Shown here piece after piece: positions 25,894 through 37,137 of a stretch of DNA of 64,000 nt. The notes beneath the pieces were generated by a model that worked only from the letters and a program-made list of their open reading frames with translations, ran no database searches and was not told where the DNA came from. Source of the DNA: Lactuca virosa (Eukaryota > Streptophyta > Magnoliopsida > Asterales > Asteraceae). The DNA lies in the NCBI GenBank assembly GCA_928212115.1, contig CAKMRJ010005523.1, positions 242,473,882 to 242,537,881 of the forward strand, written 5' to 3'. How positions within the stretch are numbered: the first letter of the stretch is position 1; each line of letters starts with the position of its first letter. Made by a program: the position numbers and the translations under genes.

Positions 25894-26482
25894 TGTGGAA
25901 AAGTTGCCTCCAAAATTAGCAAGTGGCAAATAGTTCAGGGGTTATTTCAGTAACTTATCATTTACTATTCATTGTTTGACTATGAATAGTAATATATATG
26001 TGAATTGAATGAAGAATTGGACGGTGTATATATGTGGTCAAAGTAAGGCGCCTAAAAACAATTGTCCGCCTACAATTTGGACGACTTTTCTTCTTTCCTT
26101 TCATATGATATTGCTTTTGGCTATAAATAGCCTAAGCCATGAACCAGAGGAAAGAACACAACCAAAAAAAAAATCATCCAAGTATATATAGAAAAGTATT
26201 ACATATATATACTGATACACCACCGTGTATTTTAGCTCTCCCACTCTATTTGTAATCTCTTTCATAATCCCTGTAAACACTTCAAATTATAGTGAATTGT
26301 TTCTCGGCTTCCTCCGCCCGTGGTTTTTTCCCGATTTGGGTTTCCACGTAAATTCCTGTGTCTCTATTCTATTTATTTTATTCTTATTACGTTGTGATTA
26401 TTACGCTTTGATAATTTTTGATCCCATTCCGCATTGAGCTAATATTATTTAAGTCAATTTGGATCCGTCGTATTTTACAACA
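25894..26482 (+). repeat. 3' LTR of the Tork-like copia
   Basis: 589 bp, begins TGTGG and ends ACAACA. Against the 5' LTR it has seven substitutions, one extra G near the start and a poly-A run three bases shorter. Confidence 0.93.
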
Positions 26483-26556
26483 CTTACTTTGTTTATGATT
26501 CTGTAAGCAAGTTCTCCAAGCGCTTACATAAATTGAACCTCCTCAAGAATTTGTGA
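26483..26556 (+). pseudogene. Stranded original 3' end of the RLP coding sequence
   Basis: Directly after the copia 3' LTR the RLP frame can be picked up again, starting from the target-site duplication. It runs 23 codons from TAC at 26485 to TGA at 26554-26556. The segment is rich in Lys, Ser and Leu and begins YFVYDSVSKF, as expected for the short cytoplasmic tail of an RLP. It is now separated from the rest of the gene by 5.4 kb. Confidence 0.7.
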
Positions 26557-27972
26557 ATAAATGCAAATTTTCTTTCATATGTAAGTACAAGGTTAAAACC
26601 GTTTGCTACACGATTGATACATTAAAATAATATAAAATTTTGGATAAAGTATTCATAACAGCCACAAACATAGATGGTGGTGGTGTAATGCTTAAATAAG
26701 GAAAATTTATGAAAAGTATTAAGAAATCATTTTCCTCTTATATTCCAGTTGAGGGTGTACCCTCCACCCTTGTAAGTACTATAATTTTGGCTCGTATGGA
26801 TTTATCATATTTTTTACCAGCTGTGTTGTATGATTCTTGATAAGGAAAATGATTTAAAGTAACCATTAATATATAAAACAGTGCTTATACCTTCATGAAC
26901 AATTTATTATTTATTATTATAAATAGAAAAGTAAAATGATCATTGTTATAGTTCAACAGAGACATGTTTTCAGTAAAATACGATTTTCCAGTGATTCAGA
27001 TCCTAGTCAATTCTATCAAGTTTGACTTGACGCTATACTCAATAACGAAAATACTTTTAAAAAATTTGTAAAAAACTAAAAAAATATTACTTTCCGAAAA
27101 GAAAAAGAAACAAAAGCAACATCGGCCAGCCAATCACCTGTGTATGCTTCTATCTGTCCGTTTTTGAAGCAGAGCTGTTTGAGCTTTGGAACTTCCACCG
27201 CAATCAACAATTGGATCCCTTCAACCTAACATCCAATTTCACGTAAGCAAACCCAACACCTTATATTAATATTTCTAGATATACTTTCAAATCCTAAATT
27301 TCGAATGTGAAAATTATCCATTAATCAAGTTTGCATCATAAAGCCTAGTTTACGTTGAATTGGAGTTCGTTTATTGATTGTCGGTTTGCTTTTAAACAGC
27401 TGAATTTTTTTTACATTTTTAAATGAACTTGATATGGATTTTTTTGGATATGTTTGAGTGAAAAAGATACTGCAAAACTTTATAACAAATATTTGGATAT
27501 TTGAAGTTACCTAAAAATGCCTATTTGAATTTTTCGTTAACAATTCTAATTCCTTTGTGAATTTTACTAGATATAGTTTTAGATCCTAACCTTTAATCTC
27601 ATCCAAGTTTATCTATTTTTTTACCTCCCTTCTATCATCTTTGCAACTGAGAGTTCTGGATTGATTAACCAGGTTTGCCTCATCTTCTTTGCAGTTGAGA
27701 GTTCTGGATTAACCAGGTTTGCCTCATCTAACAAACCTTTACTTTCACCTATATACACTTTCACATTTTTTTCCCTTGACATTGATATGGATTTTGGCCT
27801 ACTTTTAATGGAAAAAAGCTAGGTAAGAAAGAAGAATTGTGGATTGTTGGATTTATGGTGAAATGTGTATTTGAAAAATGCTAATTTTGTTCTAAATTGT
27901 TACAAGGTAGGTCTTAAGACTTGAGAGGATTCTGAAGTTGGTGTGTTTAAATTATTAGGTGGTTTGAAGAAG
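26557..27972. other. Intergenic region before the first F-box copy
   Basis: No gene to 27143. From about 27143 the sequence matches the region starting at about 36653, so this is the left edge of the F-box tandem duplication and holds the copy's promoter and 5' UTR. A local ~45-bp duplication containing gagagttctggatt and aaccaggtttgcctcatc lies at about 27638-27727. Confidence 0.55.
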
Positions 27973-28778
27973 ATGAGTTCCATAAGTGAAAATGTAGATA
28001 GGCTTACTTGCTTGCCTGAAGAGATTATTTCACATATACTCTCTCTAATTCCTATAAGATTGGCAGTGCAAACAAGCATTCTATCAAAAAGATGGAAGTC
28101 CACTTGGATGTTGCTCAAGAAGCTTGACTTCAATGATTATCCACTTGTATTTGATAGAGATTCCTTATCAAAATTTGTGGATAATGTATTCGAGATTTGC
28201 AAAACATCCCACGTTGAAGTATTCCGCTTACACTTTACTTACATTTGGGTTCGAAAATCAAGCGTGTCAAAGTGGATTAATGAAGCCATTAGGTTAAACG
28301 TTCGAGAGCTTGACATACAAGTCTTGCTGCTTGAGTTGCCTCTAAGTCTGTTCACATGCAAGACACTCACAAAAATTAAGATTAGTTGAGAGTTGTTTTG
28401 AGACAGGTGTTTTGACTTTCCATCTCCAGTCATACTTCCTTGTCTGAAAACCCTTGACATCAGTGTTAAAAGCAAACCTTGTGTCAATGCATTTAAACTC
28501 ATCCATGGGTGCCCAATACTTGAAAGTTTATCTCTGCAAGTAGCATGGCGCAATGATGAAGAAGAATATAATTTCAATATTCCTAGTTTGAAGCGATTGG
28601 AACTAAGAGAACTGAAATGTATATCAATTATCAACAAAGTTGTTTTGAATGTCCCTAATCTTGAATACTTCCTTGTTGGTGGGGTCTTGTGTTCTCTATT
28701 TGTGATGAAAGATTTGTCAAATCTAGTTGAGGCAACCGTTTCTTTTTTTGATGTAAGATTTAATCATCTGGAGGCTTA

Positions 28779-29215
28779 TGTCACGGGATGCTTCAATCAC
28801 CGTGTGCCACTTAGTGTTTTCTCCGACTAAGTCAGGCTAACTTCGATGGCTTCGATGTATTAACGATTAAAGGAAGCAAGAGAAACGACAATAAACACTT
28901 CTAAGAAAAGAGCTTCTTTATACAACTTAACTTCTTACAAGAGAACTTCTTCGATGGTTTGGACAAATGAGTCCTCCCCCTATTTATAGGCATCCTACAC
29001 CTCCTCAAAGGGAAGTTTCTAGATTTCGTATATTCCTGAGTATTCTAGATCGTTCTTACAAGATCCTTATCTATATACAAAGTTCTACACAATTCTATTA
29101 TATACTTTTGCATCCTAGAGAATTCTAGGTTGTTCTAGGGACTTATGGTAGATTATTACTTGTTCTACCGTCTTCTTGATCGGTCTGGAAGATTCTAGAA
29201 CACCGACTCGTGACA
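28779..29215 (-). repeat. 3' LTR of the gypsy element
   Basis: 437 bp, four substitutions from its partner. Contains the perfect heat-shock-type motif at 29188-29200. Confidence 0.92.
29188..29200 (-). promoter_or_regulatory. Heat-shock-element motif in gypsy 3' LTR
   Basis: GAAgaTTCtaGAA is a perfect three-module heat-shock element (nGAAnnTTCnnGAAn, the same on either strand as an alternating array). Confidence 0.6.
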
Positions 29216-29246
29216 CCCTCCCCCACTGAAATCCTTGACGTCCTCG

Positions 29247-32200
29247 TCAAGCCTTGGACTTGTATGCTTCGATCTTGTCTCTGAACTGCCATAAGTCTTG
29301 TTCTCGTTCCCAACTGGATTCCGTATCAGGTTGTCCCTTCCATCGAACATAGTACTCGGTCCAGTTGGGTGATCCTCTTTTGCGAATTATTCTGTCGGCT
29401 AGAATTTCGTCTACTTCCTTATCAAAGGAGATCACATTCGCAACTGGAGCTCGTTGTGATTCACTCCTAGACGGGTCTTCTTCATCTCGATTATAAGGTT
29501 TAAGGAGACTTACATGGAATACGGGGTGGACCTTTAAGTGGGTTGGTAAGTCGAGCTTATATGATCTAGTCCCGACCTTTTGGATCACCTGATACGACCC
29601 TTCATATCTTCTTGTTAAGCCCTTGTGCACTTGTCGAGTGGACTTGAAAATTCTCTGGGGAAATTTCACCATCACTTCGTCACCAAACATAAATTCACGC
29701 GGTTGTCTGTTTCTGTCCGCCCACTTCTTCATGTGTTTGGCTGCTTTGGTCAAGTAAGACCTTGCTATGTCAAGTTCCTCGTTCCACCCTTTAGCGAACT
29801 TGTATGCGGGTGGACTAGTGCCTTTATACCCCCTAGTTAGTTCTTGTGGTGTCAAAGGTTGTTGACCCATGATGATTTCAAAAGGGCTTCTTCCAGTAGC
29901 CTCGCTTCGTTGTAGATTATAAGAAAATTGGGCTACATCAATTAACTTAGCCCAATCCCGTTGATTAGCACTAACAAAGTGCCTTAGATAAATCTCCAGC
30001 AAATGATTCACCCTCTCGGTTTGTCCATCAGTTTGCAGATGAAAACTGGTCGAAAAGTGGAGCTCGGAACCCATGAGCTTAAATAATTCCCTCCAAAATT
30101 TTCCAGTAAACCGAGGGTCTCTATCACTTATGATGCTCTGAGGGAGTCCCCATTACTTTGCCACATGTTTGAAGAATAACCGACCAGCTTCCTCAGCTGT
30201 GCAATCTCTGGGAGCGGGAATGAACGTCCCGTATTTGGAGAAACGGTCTACGACCACCATGATGGAACCACAACCTTCAGATGTAGGTAAGGCCGAGATG
30301 AAATCCAAAGTTATACTTTCCCAAGGGTGCTCCGCGATCGGCAATGGTTCTAACAACCCTGTTGTCTTGGACTGTTCCACCTTGTCTTGTTGGCATACGA
30401 GACATGTCCGAACATAGGCGTCTACATCATTCCTCATCCTTGGCCAGTAGTAAGTCTTTTCTACAATTGCCATGGTTCGGTGTGTTCCAGGATGCCCTGC
30501 CCATTTTGAATCGTGGCATTCTTTTAGGACTTCTCTCCTTAAGTTGTCCCATTTCGGAACATACATTCGATTACCGACAGTGAGTAATAGTCCATCTTCG
30601 ACCCAAAATTTTCGGCTCTTCCCTTCTTTAGCCATCTCCATTAAGCTTTTTGTTAACGGGTCATGGCTTATTCCTTCTTTGATGCGATCAGTAAAGGAGT
30701 AGGTTACCCGAGAGATGGTTGCCAATTCCACTTTCCGACTTAGAGCATCGGCGATGACATTTGCCTTCCCTGGCTTATACTCCATGACATAATCAAACTC
30801 AACCAAGAAATATTGCCAACGGGCTTGCGTGGGACTTAGCTTTTTCTGATTTTGAAAGTAGCTTGTAGCGACATTGTCAGTTTGAATTACAAACCGATTC
30901 CCGAGTAAATAATGTCTCCACACTCAAAGGCAATGTATAATCGTTGTCATCTCCTTATCATGTATCGGATACCTTCGCTTGGTCTCATTAAGTTTCCGAC
31001 TTTCGTACGCCACCGGATGATCTTCTTGTAACAAAACACCGCCTATAGCAAAGTCTGAGGCATCAGTTTGTACCTGGAACGGCTTCGAGTAATTGGGTAA
31101 TGCTAGAATTGGTTCTTTCATGACGGCCTTCTTCAGCTCCTCAAACGTTTCTTGACACTTGTCCGTCCACTCCCATGCGACCTTCTTTTTAAGTAGATCA
31201 ATTAGTGGAGCTGACCTTGCCGAGTATTCTGATATGAATCTTCGATAATAATTAACCAGACCTAGGAACGATCGTAGTTCAGACACGTTCTTAGGTGGTT
31301 CCCACTCTGAAATTGCTTTTATTTTGCTTTCATCCATGTAGATCTTCCCGTCCTTAATCTTGTGCCCAAGGAATGTTACGTCGGGTTGGGCAAAAGTGCA
31401 TTTCTCCATCTTCACATACAATTGGTTTTCCTTTAATGACTGAAAAACCAATCTTAGATGCTCCACGTGTTCCTCCAACGTTTCTGAGTAGACTACGATG
31501 TCGTCTAGATACACTACTACGAACTTATCCAAGAACGGGTGGAAGATTTTGTTCATGAGGGTGCAAAATGTGGCCGGTGCGTTTGTGAGTCCAAAGGGCA
31601 TGACCAAGAACTCAAATGATCCATACGTGGTCACACATGTTGTCTTTGGCTCGTCTCCTGTTGCTATGCGAACTTGCCAATACCCCGATCGCAGATCTAA
31701 CTTTGTGAACCATCGAGCATTTGTAAGCCGATCGAAGAGATCGGCTACTAAGGGGATGGGGTACTTGTTCATCACGGTTACCTTATTCAAGGCTCGATAG
31801 TCAATACACATTCTTAGACTACCGTCATGTTTCCTTTGGAACAATACTGGGGCGCCAAACGGAGCTTTGGAAGGTCTGATGAAGCCAGCGTCTAGTAACT
31901 CCTTCAACTGTTTTCTTAGCTCTTCTAATTTCGGTGGTGCCATTCGGTAAGGCCCCAATGCTGGTGGTCTTGCTCTTGGTTCTAATTCTATCTCATGATC
32001 TACCTCTCTTCGTGGTGGTAGTTTCTTGGGTAGTTCTGGTGGCATTACCTCTTTAAATTCCTCAAGTACCTTCTTGATTTCGTTCGGTACTTCCATCTCC
32101 GGCAAATCGACTTCTTCTTTTAATGTGGCTAGGAATGTCACCTCGCCCCTCTGAAGGCCTTTGCTAAGTTGCATGGCTGATATGATACGGGAATTCGCCT

Positions 32201-33740
32201 TGCTTCTTTCTAAGGGAACGATGTGAATCGAGGATCCCTTGGTGAGGCGCATGGTTTGATCCTCAAATGAAAAAGGGTGGGCTTCGTCTAGGAATTCCAT
32301 CCCAAGCACCATGCAATAATCATCCATAGGGACTACCGTTAAGTCTATGATTCCTGTCCATCCTCCTATCTCGATGGGCACATTGTGGGCGACACCAAGG
32401 ATGGGTTCGGATGGGGAATTTACTGCTTTCAGCCAACCTATCTCCTTGGTGTATTGAATATTCATTTTCTTGGCTTCATTTTCAGCAAGAAAGTTATGAG
32501 ACGCACCTGTATCGACTAGGGCTTTAGTTGTCTCTCCATTTATTTTAGTCTTCACGAACATGAGACCTCCTCCCTTCTTTGGTTTTGTCTCTTCCTTAGC
32601 CACCGAATTGAGGAGACGCATCGAGCTTAGTTGATGTTCGTCCCCTTCTTCATTTTCATCTTCAAAGACCATGTCGTTGAAACTTTTCTTCTTGGGACAA
32701 TCTCTTATTAGATGGGGACCGTCACATAAATAACACTCCACCTCCTTACGAGTCCCTCCTTCGATCGCCTTTCCTTTGAAAGTTGAGGGTTTGACAGCGG
32801 GTCTATCGTCCCTTGGTGACGACCTTGGTGCAGCTTTATCTCCCCCACTAGTCCTCCTAATCGGTGCATCTCTTCGGAAGTCCATAAGGTCTTCCGCTAC
32901 AGCAATAGCTTCGTCAACGTCTTGGACATTCCTTCGCTTAAGCTCGTTATAAGCCCAAGATTGTAGTCCATCTTGGAAATAAAATAACTTGTCTTTTTCT
33001 TGTAATTCAGGCAACTCAAGCATTAAAGCAGTAAATTCTGCCACATAATCTTTAATCGACCCAATGTGTTTCAGTCCCCGAAGCTTCTTCATTGCTACAT
33101 CTTCAACGTTATGGGGACAAAACTGCTTCTTGAGTTGCCTTTTGAACTCATCCCAGGTCTCTATGGTGTATAGCCCTTTTTCTATGTCGTTATGCTTTCG
33201 CCTCCACCATAGGGCGGCGTTCTCACATAGGTATAGGACGGCCGTGTCTATTTTAGGCTTATCATCCTTTACCCCGATTGCATTGAAATAACATTCTACG
33301 GACCAGAAAAAATCTTCAAGAAGTTTAGGGTCACGCTTACCTCCGTACTTCAGGGGTTTAGGTGCATCGGCATGTGGCGTCATCTTTGTACTTGCTCCTC
33401 CAGCAATTGCGGCTTTGCACAAATTTACTTCGGCTTCTAGAGTAGCTACCTTCTCACGGAACTCATTCCACAGGGTGTTAATAAGTCCAAGGACTTCTCC
33501 CTTGATGACACCGATGGTCTCCTTCAATCCATCGCTCGTGTCACTTATCTCGGCAACGAACTGATCGACGGTATCCTTCCATTCAAGGATCTCACCGACG
33601 TTAATCTCTGTCCTTGTAAGCTTGTTCTCTAAGCTTGCCAAGGCATCTATCGATTGGTCCCTCTTCCTGGACTTTCTTCATTTCTCCTCGACGACAGGAG
33701 GCACGTTTGCGACTTCACTACTTCCTCCTTCCGTAGCCAT
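29247..33740 (-). pseudogene. Gypsy gag-pol polyprotein with three in-frame stops
   Basis: One minus-strand frame runs from the ATG at 33740-33738 to the stop at 29247. It is broken by stops at 33680-33678 (codon 21), 30926-30924 and 30155-30153, with no frameshift. In order it has a coiled N-terminus and a retrotransposon gag domain (WWRRKHND... to LKRRN). A zinc knuckle CYLCDGPHLIRDC and the aspartic protease VDTGASHNFL follow. Reverse transcriptase has CIDYRALNK and YLDDIVVYS near 31500. RNase H starts VQTDASDFAIGGVL. The integrase carries an HHCC zinc-binding region (HPGTHRT, CLVCQQDK) and a catalytic core. A C-terminal chromodomain has YYVRWKGQPDTESSWE. The second stop falls inside RNase H and the third inside the integrase core, so no complete enzyme set can be made from this copy. 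Confidence 0.92.
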
Positions 33741-33765
33741 GATCTCTTGCTTGTACGAACTCTAT

Positions 33766-33777
33766 CTCTGATACCAC
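33766..33777 (-). promoter_or_regulatory. Primer-binding site of the gypsy element
   Basis: On the minus strand tggtatcagaga follows the 5' LTR after a short spacer. It matches the initiator-Met-tRNA complement at eleven of twelve bases. Confidence 0.75.
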
Positions 33778-33778
33778 G

Positions 33779-34215
33779 TGTCACGGGATGCTTCAATCAC
33801 CGTGTGCCACTTAGTGTTTTCTCCGACTAAGTCAGGCTAACTTTGATGGCTTCGATGTATTAACGATTAAAGGAAGCAAGAGAAACGACAATAAACACTT
33901 CTAAGAAAAGAGCTTCTTTATACAACTTAACTTCTTACAAGAGAACTTCTTCGATGGTTTGGACAAATGAGTCCTCCCCCTATTTATAGGCATCCTACAC
34001 CTCCTCAAAGGGAAGTTTCTAGATTTCGTATATTCCTGAGTATTCTAGATCGTTCTTACAAGATCCTTATCTATATACAAAGTTCTACACAATTCTATTC
34101 TATACTTTTGCATCCTAGAGATTTCTAGGTTGTTCTAGGGACTTATGGTAGATTATTACTTGTTCTACCATCTTCTTGATCGGTCTGGAAGATTCTAGAA
34201 CACCGACTCGTGACA
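33779..34215 (-). repeat. 5' LTR of the gypsy element
   Basis: 437 bp. On the minus strand a TATA-like cctataaataggggg lies at about 33992-33978, roughly 200 bp downstream of the heat-shock-type motif, the order expected for upstream control of the promoter. Confidence 0.92.
34188..34200 (-). promoter_or_regulatory. Heat-shock-element motif in gypsy 5' LTR
   Basis: The same GAAgaTTCtaGAA as in the 3' LTR, 15 bp from the LTR start on the transcribed strand, in U3. Several further ctagaa half-sites follow towards the TATA box. Such arrays bind heat-shock factors in plants; activity here is inferred only. Confidence 0.6.
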
Positions 34216-34308
34216 CTGATCTTCTAAACGGAATGAGTGGAGCTAACTCACTTTCATGGTCCACATCAACAGTTGATGTAAGTTTCTTTCAAAAACTTCA
34301 ATGTATTA

Positions 34309-34512
34309 CTCTCTTCTTTCGTCACACCTTTTAATTAGGCTTAAAGTCAAAGAATTGTAGCCAAATCCCTTGAATTACTTTGCATTCAATGGAGCATTAA
34401 ATGTAAAGTAAGGACAAAACTGTCATTTTATTGAATAAAGATAATGGTAATTAATGTTTCCTTAATCTGTGTGTTTTTTTGTCTGTGGACAATAATTTTG
34501 GGACGGAGGGAG
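34309..34512. mobile_element. Stowaway-like MITE in F-box copy A intron
   Basis: The right end gggacggagggag is the classic Stowaway terminus. The left end ctctcttctttcgtc is a degenerate inverse. TA dinucleotides flank both ends (34307-34308 and 34513-34514). The segment is absent from the same intron of copy B. It is 204 bp with no coding capacity. Confidence 0.7.
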
Positions 34513-35490
34513 TATTAAACTTTTAGTGGCCTAGAGTAGAAAAATTAAGATACTTGGTTACTGTTACTTGACATGGTTGTTTCTTTTTTACTTAATTTGG
34601 ACATAATTACTTAATGAGTTACGTGAAAAGAAATTGGCTTAATGTATTAAGACAACAATCCTTTACATATTTTCTCGTATTATTTTTTTTCTCCAAATTC
34701 CTCTTAGGTTAAAATTGATGAATATTGTGTAAGTTGTTTACTGAAATGTAATGGCAAACTGATAATTTGGTCTCATTCATACCATTTATTCGGTCTAAAA
34801 ATAAAAAATAAAAAAGTATATATTATGTACGCAATTTTATCCACACATACATCATTAATCTTTCAACCACTTTACTCGTACATAACTTGATAACATAATA
34901 GAAAAAAATAACAACTTCGTACACTTGAAAGGATTCTTGTTTTCATCCATTGAACACCATGTCTTTTGTTGAAGGTACCATTGAATTCACCTCTGCCTAA
35001 GTTTCCTAATTTGAAACACATGGAGTTGAAGGGTTCATGTTCTCGATGGTTGTCAATGTTTCATGTTCTTGAAAACTCTTCTGAGTTGGAACATTTATCT
35101 ATCGATGAGGTAATCGTGTTGTTTCCAACTCTATCATGTTTTATTCTATGCTTCCTAACTTCTTTTCCCACATATAACATAACATTTGGTTCTTCTCAAT
35201 AGCCTGAAGAATCTTGTTGGATTGAGCCACAACCAATTCCCACTTGTATGCTTTCAAAACTTACAACCTTGAAATTAAAAAAATGCAAGGGGAGGAAGTG
35301 GGATTTACAATTCCTAGAATACATTTTGGGGAATTCTGAGGTTTTGAAGACACTAACAATCATCACTTCTGTAAGCTTGACCCCGAAAAAAGAAATGTGG
35401 TTGTGTGCACAGTTGTTAAAGTTTCCTAGGGCTTCAAGGTCTTGCGAGATTCATTTTGTTGGGAATTGGTCTCATTCTACATGTAACTAG

Positions 35491-37137
35491 TTTTTTGTCC
35501 TAAGAAGAATGTATGTATATATGTATTATGCAATGACTTATATTGTGTATGTTTCATTTTGCGTGGGAGATAAGTTATGCAATGACATTCAAGTGTATAT
35601 ATACATTTTTTTGATAGTTACAAGATATCTATGGAAATGTTCCGCATGTTATTTCAATTTTACATTATTAGAAAGGATTTTTGATTGATAGTTAAACTTT
35701 AAACTATGTGTTGGTTGACATTTTAGGAGTTCGATGGATTGTTCTTTAAAACTTCAAAAAGTAAATTATAATTCTGGATTCAAGTATTGCTGATTTCTGC
35801 ATTTTTTGTCTCAAAAAGTTTTCTAATTACAAGTTTATTTATTATTTGAGATTATTGTAATTGGTTTTTTGTATGTTCAAAGTGAATGGTCATTTTATTT
35901 GCAATAGAAACTAACTTGATTGAAACCAAAATGCAATAATAGATAATGAAGCTAAAATATGAGATATATAGATCCAAAAGCTTTTGACTACCTAATGGAA
36001 TAAAGATAGAACAACCAGAAAGGAAATCTAAATGATTATCCTTCTGCCCTCATCAGAAGGTTTCTCTAAAAACGGATGCCTCCAAATTACAAAATACTCA
36101 ATGATGCAAACATAACATAAACAAACACAGTGATTGAAATCAAAGTTATTAATTTAAGTAATTGCTACCAATAGGCAAAATAAACTAAGAAATGATTACA
36201 AAAATAGCTAATAACTTGAAATGGTAACAAACTTTCAACTTTATTCATATTTAGTAACTAAAGCTTTTTTGTGCTTAATTTATCTTTGAACTATTTGAAA
36301 TTGTTTACACTTTACCCTTATGATCGGTTTCACATTTCACCATTATGAATTATTTGAAATTGTTCATATTTTACCCTTATGACCGGTTGTAATCGGTCAT
36401 AAGAGTAAATTGTTAATAATTTTAAATAATTCAAGGATAAATCAAGCAAAAAAAATTCAGTGACTAAATATAAATAAAATTAAAAGTTCGTTACGTCGTT
36501 ATCCCACAAATAAATTATAAGATGCTCTTAGTTTGACAAGAAGCTATGATCAATAATTAAAAGTCTCTAATTAAAATGCTTGAAAAAAAATACTTAAAAA
36601 AATATAAAAAGTTAAGGCAACTTTTTCTTTTTATGAAATAACCTTTGTTTGCTTCTTTCTGTCCGTTTTTGAATCAGGCCTTTTTGAGCTTTGGAACTTC
36701 CAAATAATCATTGGATTCCTAAGCTAATTACTTCCAATTTCACGTAAAAAGATCCCAACTCCTTACATCAATCGATATTTGCAGATATACTTTCAAATCC
36801 GAATTTTTCAATTGCAGGTGAAAATCATCCATTAATCAGGTTTGCATCATCCAACTTAACCCTAGTTTACGTTGAATCGAAGTGTTGGTTTGCTATTAAA
36901 CAGCTGAATTTTCTACAGTTTTAAATAAAATAGATTTTCTTGAGTGAATAAGATACTGCGCCACTATATAACAAATATTTGGATCCTAATTAAAAGACCT
37001 TTATGACAGCCCTGGATTGATGGATTTGCTGTGAAATCTGTATCTGGAAAGTGCTAAATTTGATATAAATGTAACAAAATAGGTCTTGAGAGGATTCTGA
37101 AGTTTGTTTGTTTGAATTATTAGGTGGTCTGAAGAAG
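35491..37137. other. Spacer between the two F-box copies
   Basis: To about 35910 it matches the region after copy B (the shared 3' flank). From about 36653 it matches the region before copy A (the shared 5' flank). Between them is unique AT-rich sequence with one hairpin element. No gene is seen. Confidence 0.6.
36224..36494. mobile_element. Hairpin MITE-like element
   Basis: Two arms of about 110-130 bp are reverse complements with mismatches. The left arm starts gtaacaaactttcaacttta and the right arm ends taaaagttcgttac. The centre carries cttatgaccggttgtaatcg palindromes. No clear target duplication is visible, so its superfamily is open. Confidence 0.55.

Larger units (their letters stand above)
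21061..26482 (+). mobile_element. Ty1/copia retrotransposon, Tork/Tnt1-like
   Basis: A complete structure is present: 5' LTR, initiator-Met-tRNA primer-binding site, one gag-pol frame, polypurine tract and 3' LTR. The domain order protease, integrase, reverse transcriptase, RNase H marks it as Ty1/copia, and the RT and RNase H wording is close to the Tnt1 (Tork) lineage. The LTRs differ by seven substitutions and two small indels over about 590 bp, so the insertion is recent. The target duplication is CTTCC (21056-21060) against CTTAC (26483-26487), four of five matching. It is inserted in the last exon of the RLP gene in the same orientation. Two in-frame stops make the copy non-autonomous. 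Confidence 0.93.
28779..34215 (-). mobile_element. Ty3/gypsy chromovirus-type retrotransposon
   Basis: The two 437-bp LTRs (28779-29215 and 33779-34215) begin TGTCACG and end CGTGACA and differ by only four substitutions. On the minus strand the order is LTR, tRNA-iMet primer-binding site, gag, protease, RT, RNase H, integrase, chromodomain, LTR. RT before integrase, plus the C-terminal chromodomain, marks a Ty3/gypsy chromovirus. Whether it is Reina- or Galadriel-like I cannot tell. The flanks gctta and ctgat are not a clean 5-bp duplication. It lies in reverse orientation inside exon 1 of F-box copy A. Three in-frame stops disable it. Confidence 0.93.
27973..35490 (+). pseudogene. F-box/LRR/FBD gene, copy A, interrupted
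   Basis: The copy starts MSSISENVDRLTCLPEEIISHILS, an F-box motif. Exon 1 runs 27973-28778, is split by the gypsy element, and continues at 34216-34277. Exon 2 is 34975-35109 and exon 3 is 35203-35490, which encodes the FBD-like C-terminus. Against copy B, one A is gained near 28371-28375 and one base lost near 28410-28420. Between them a TGA at 28387-28389 closes the frame, and after them the original frame returns. Exon 2 is six bases shorter than in copy B. The intron before exon 2 has gained a Stowaway-type MITE. The parent family provides substrate-recognition subunits of SCF ubiquitin ligases. The frame was probably already lost by the indels alone. Confidence 0.85.

Noticed and set aside
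29625..31800. Plus-strand open frames within the gypsy element
   Set aside because: They are antisense shadows of the minus-strand gag-pol frame.
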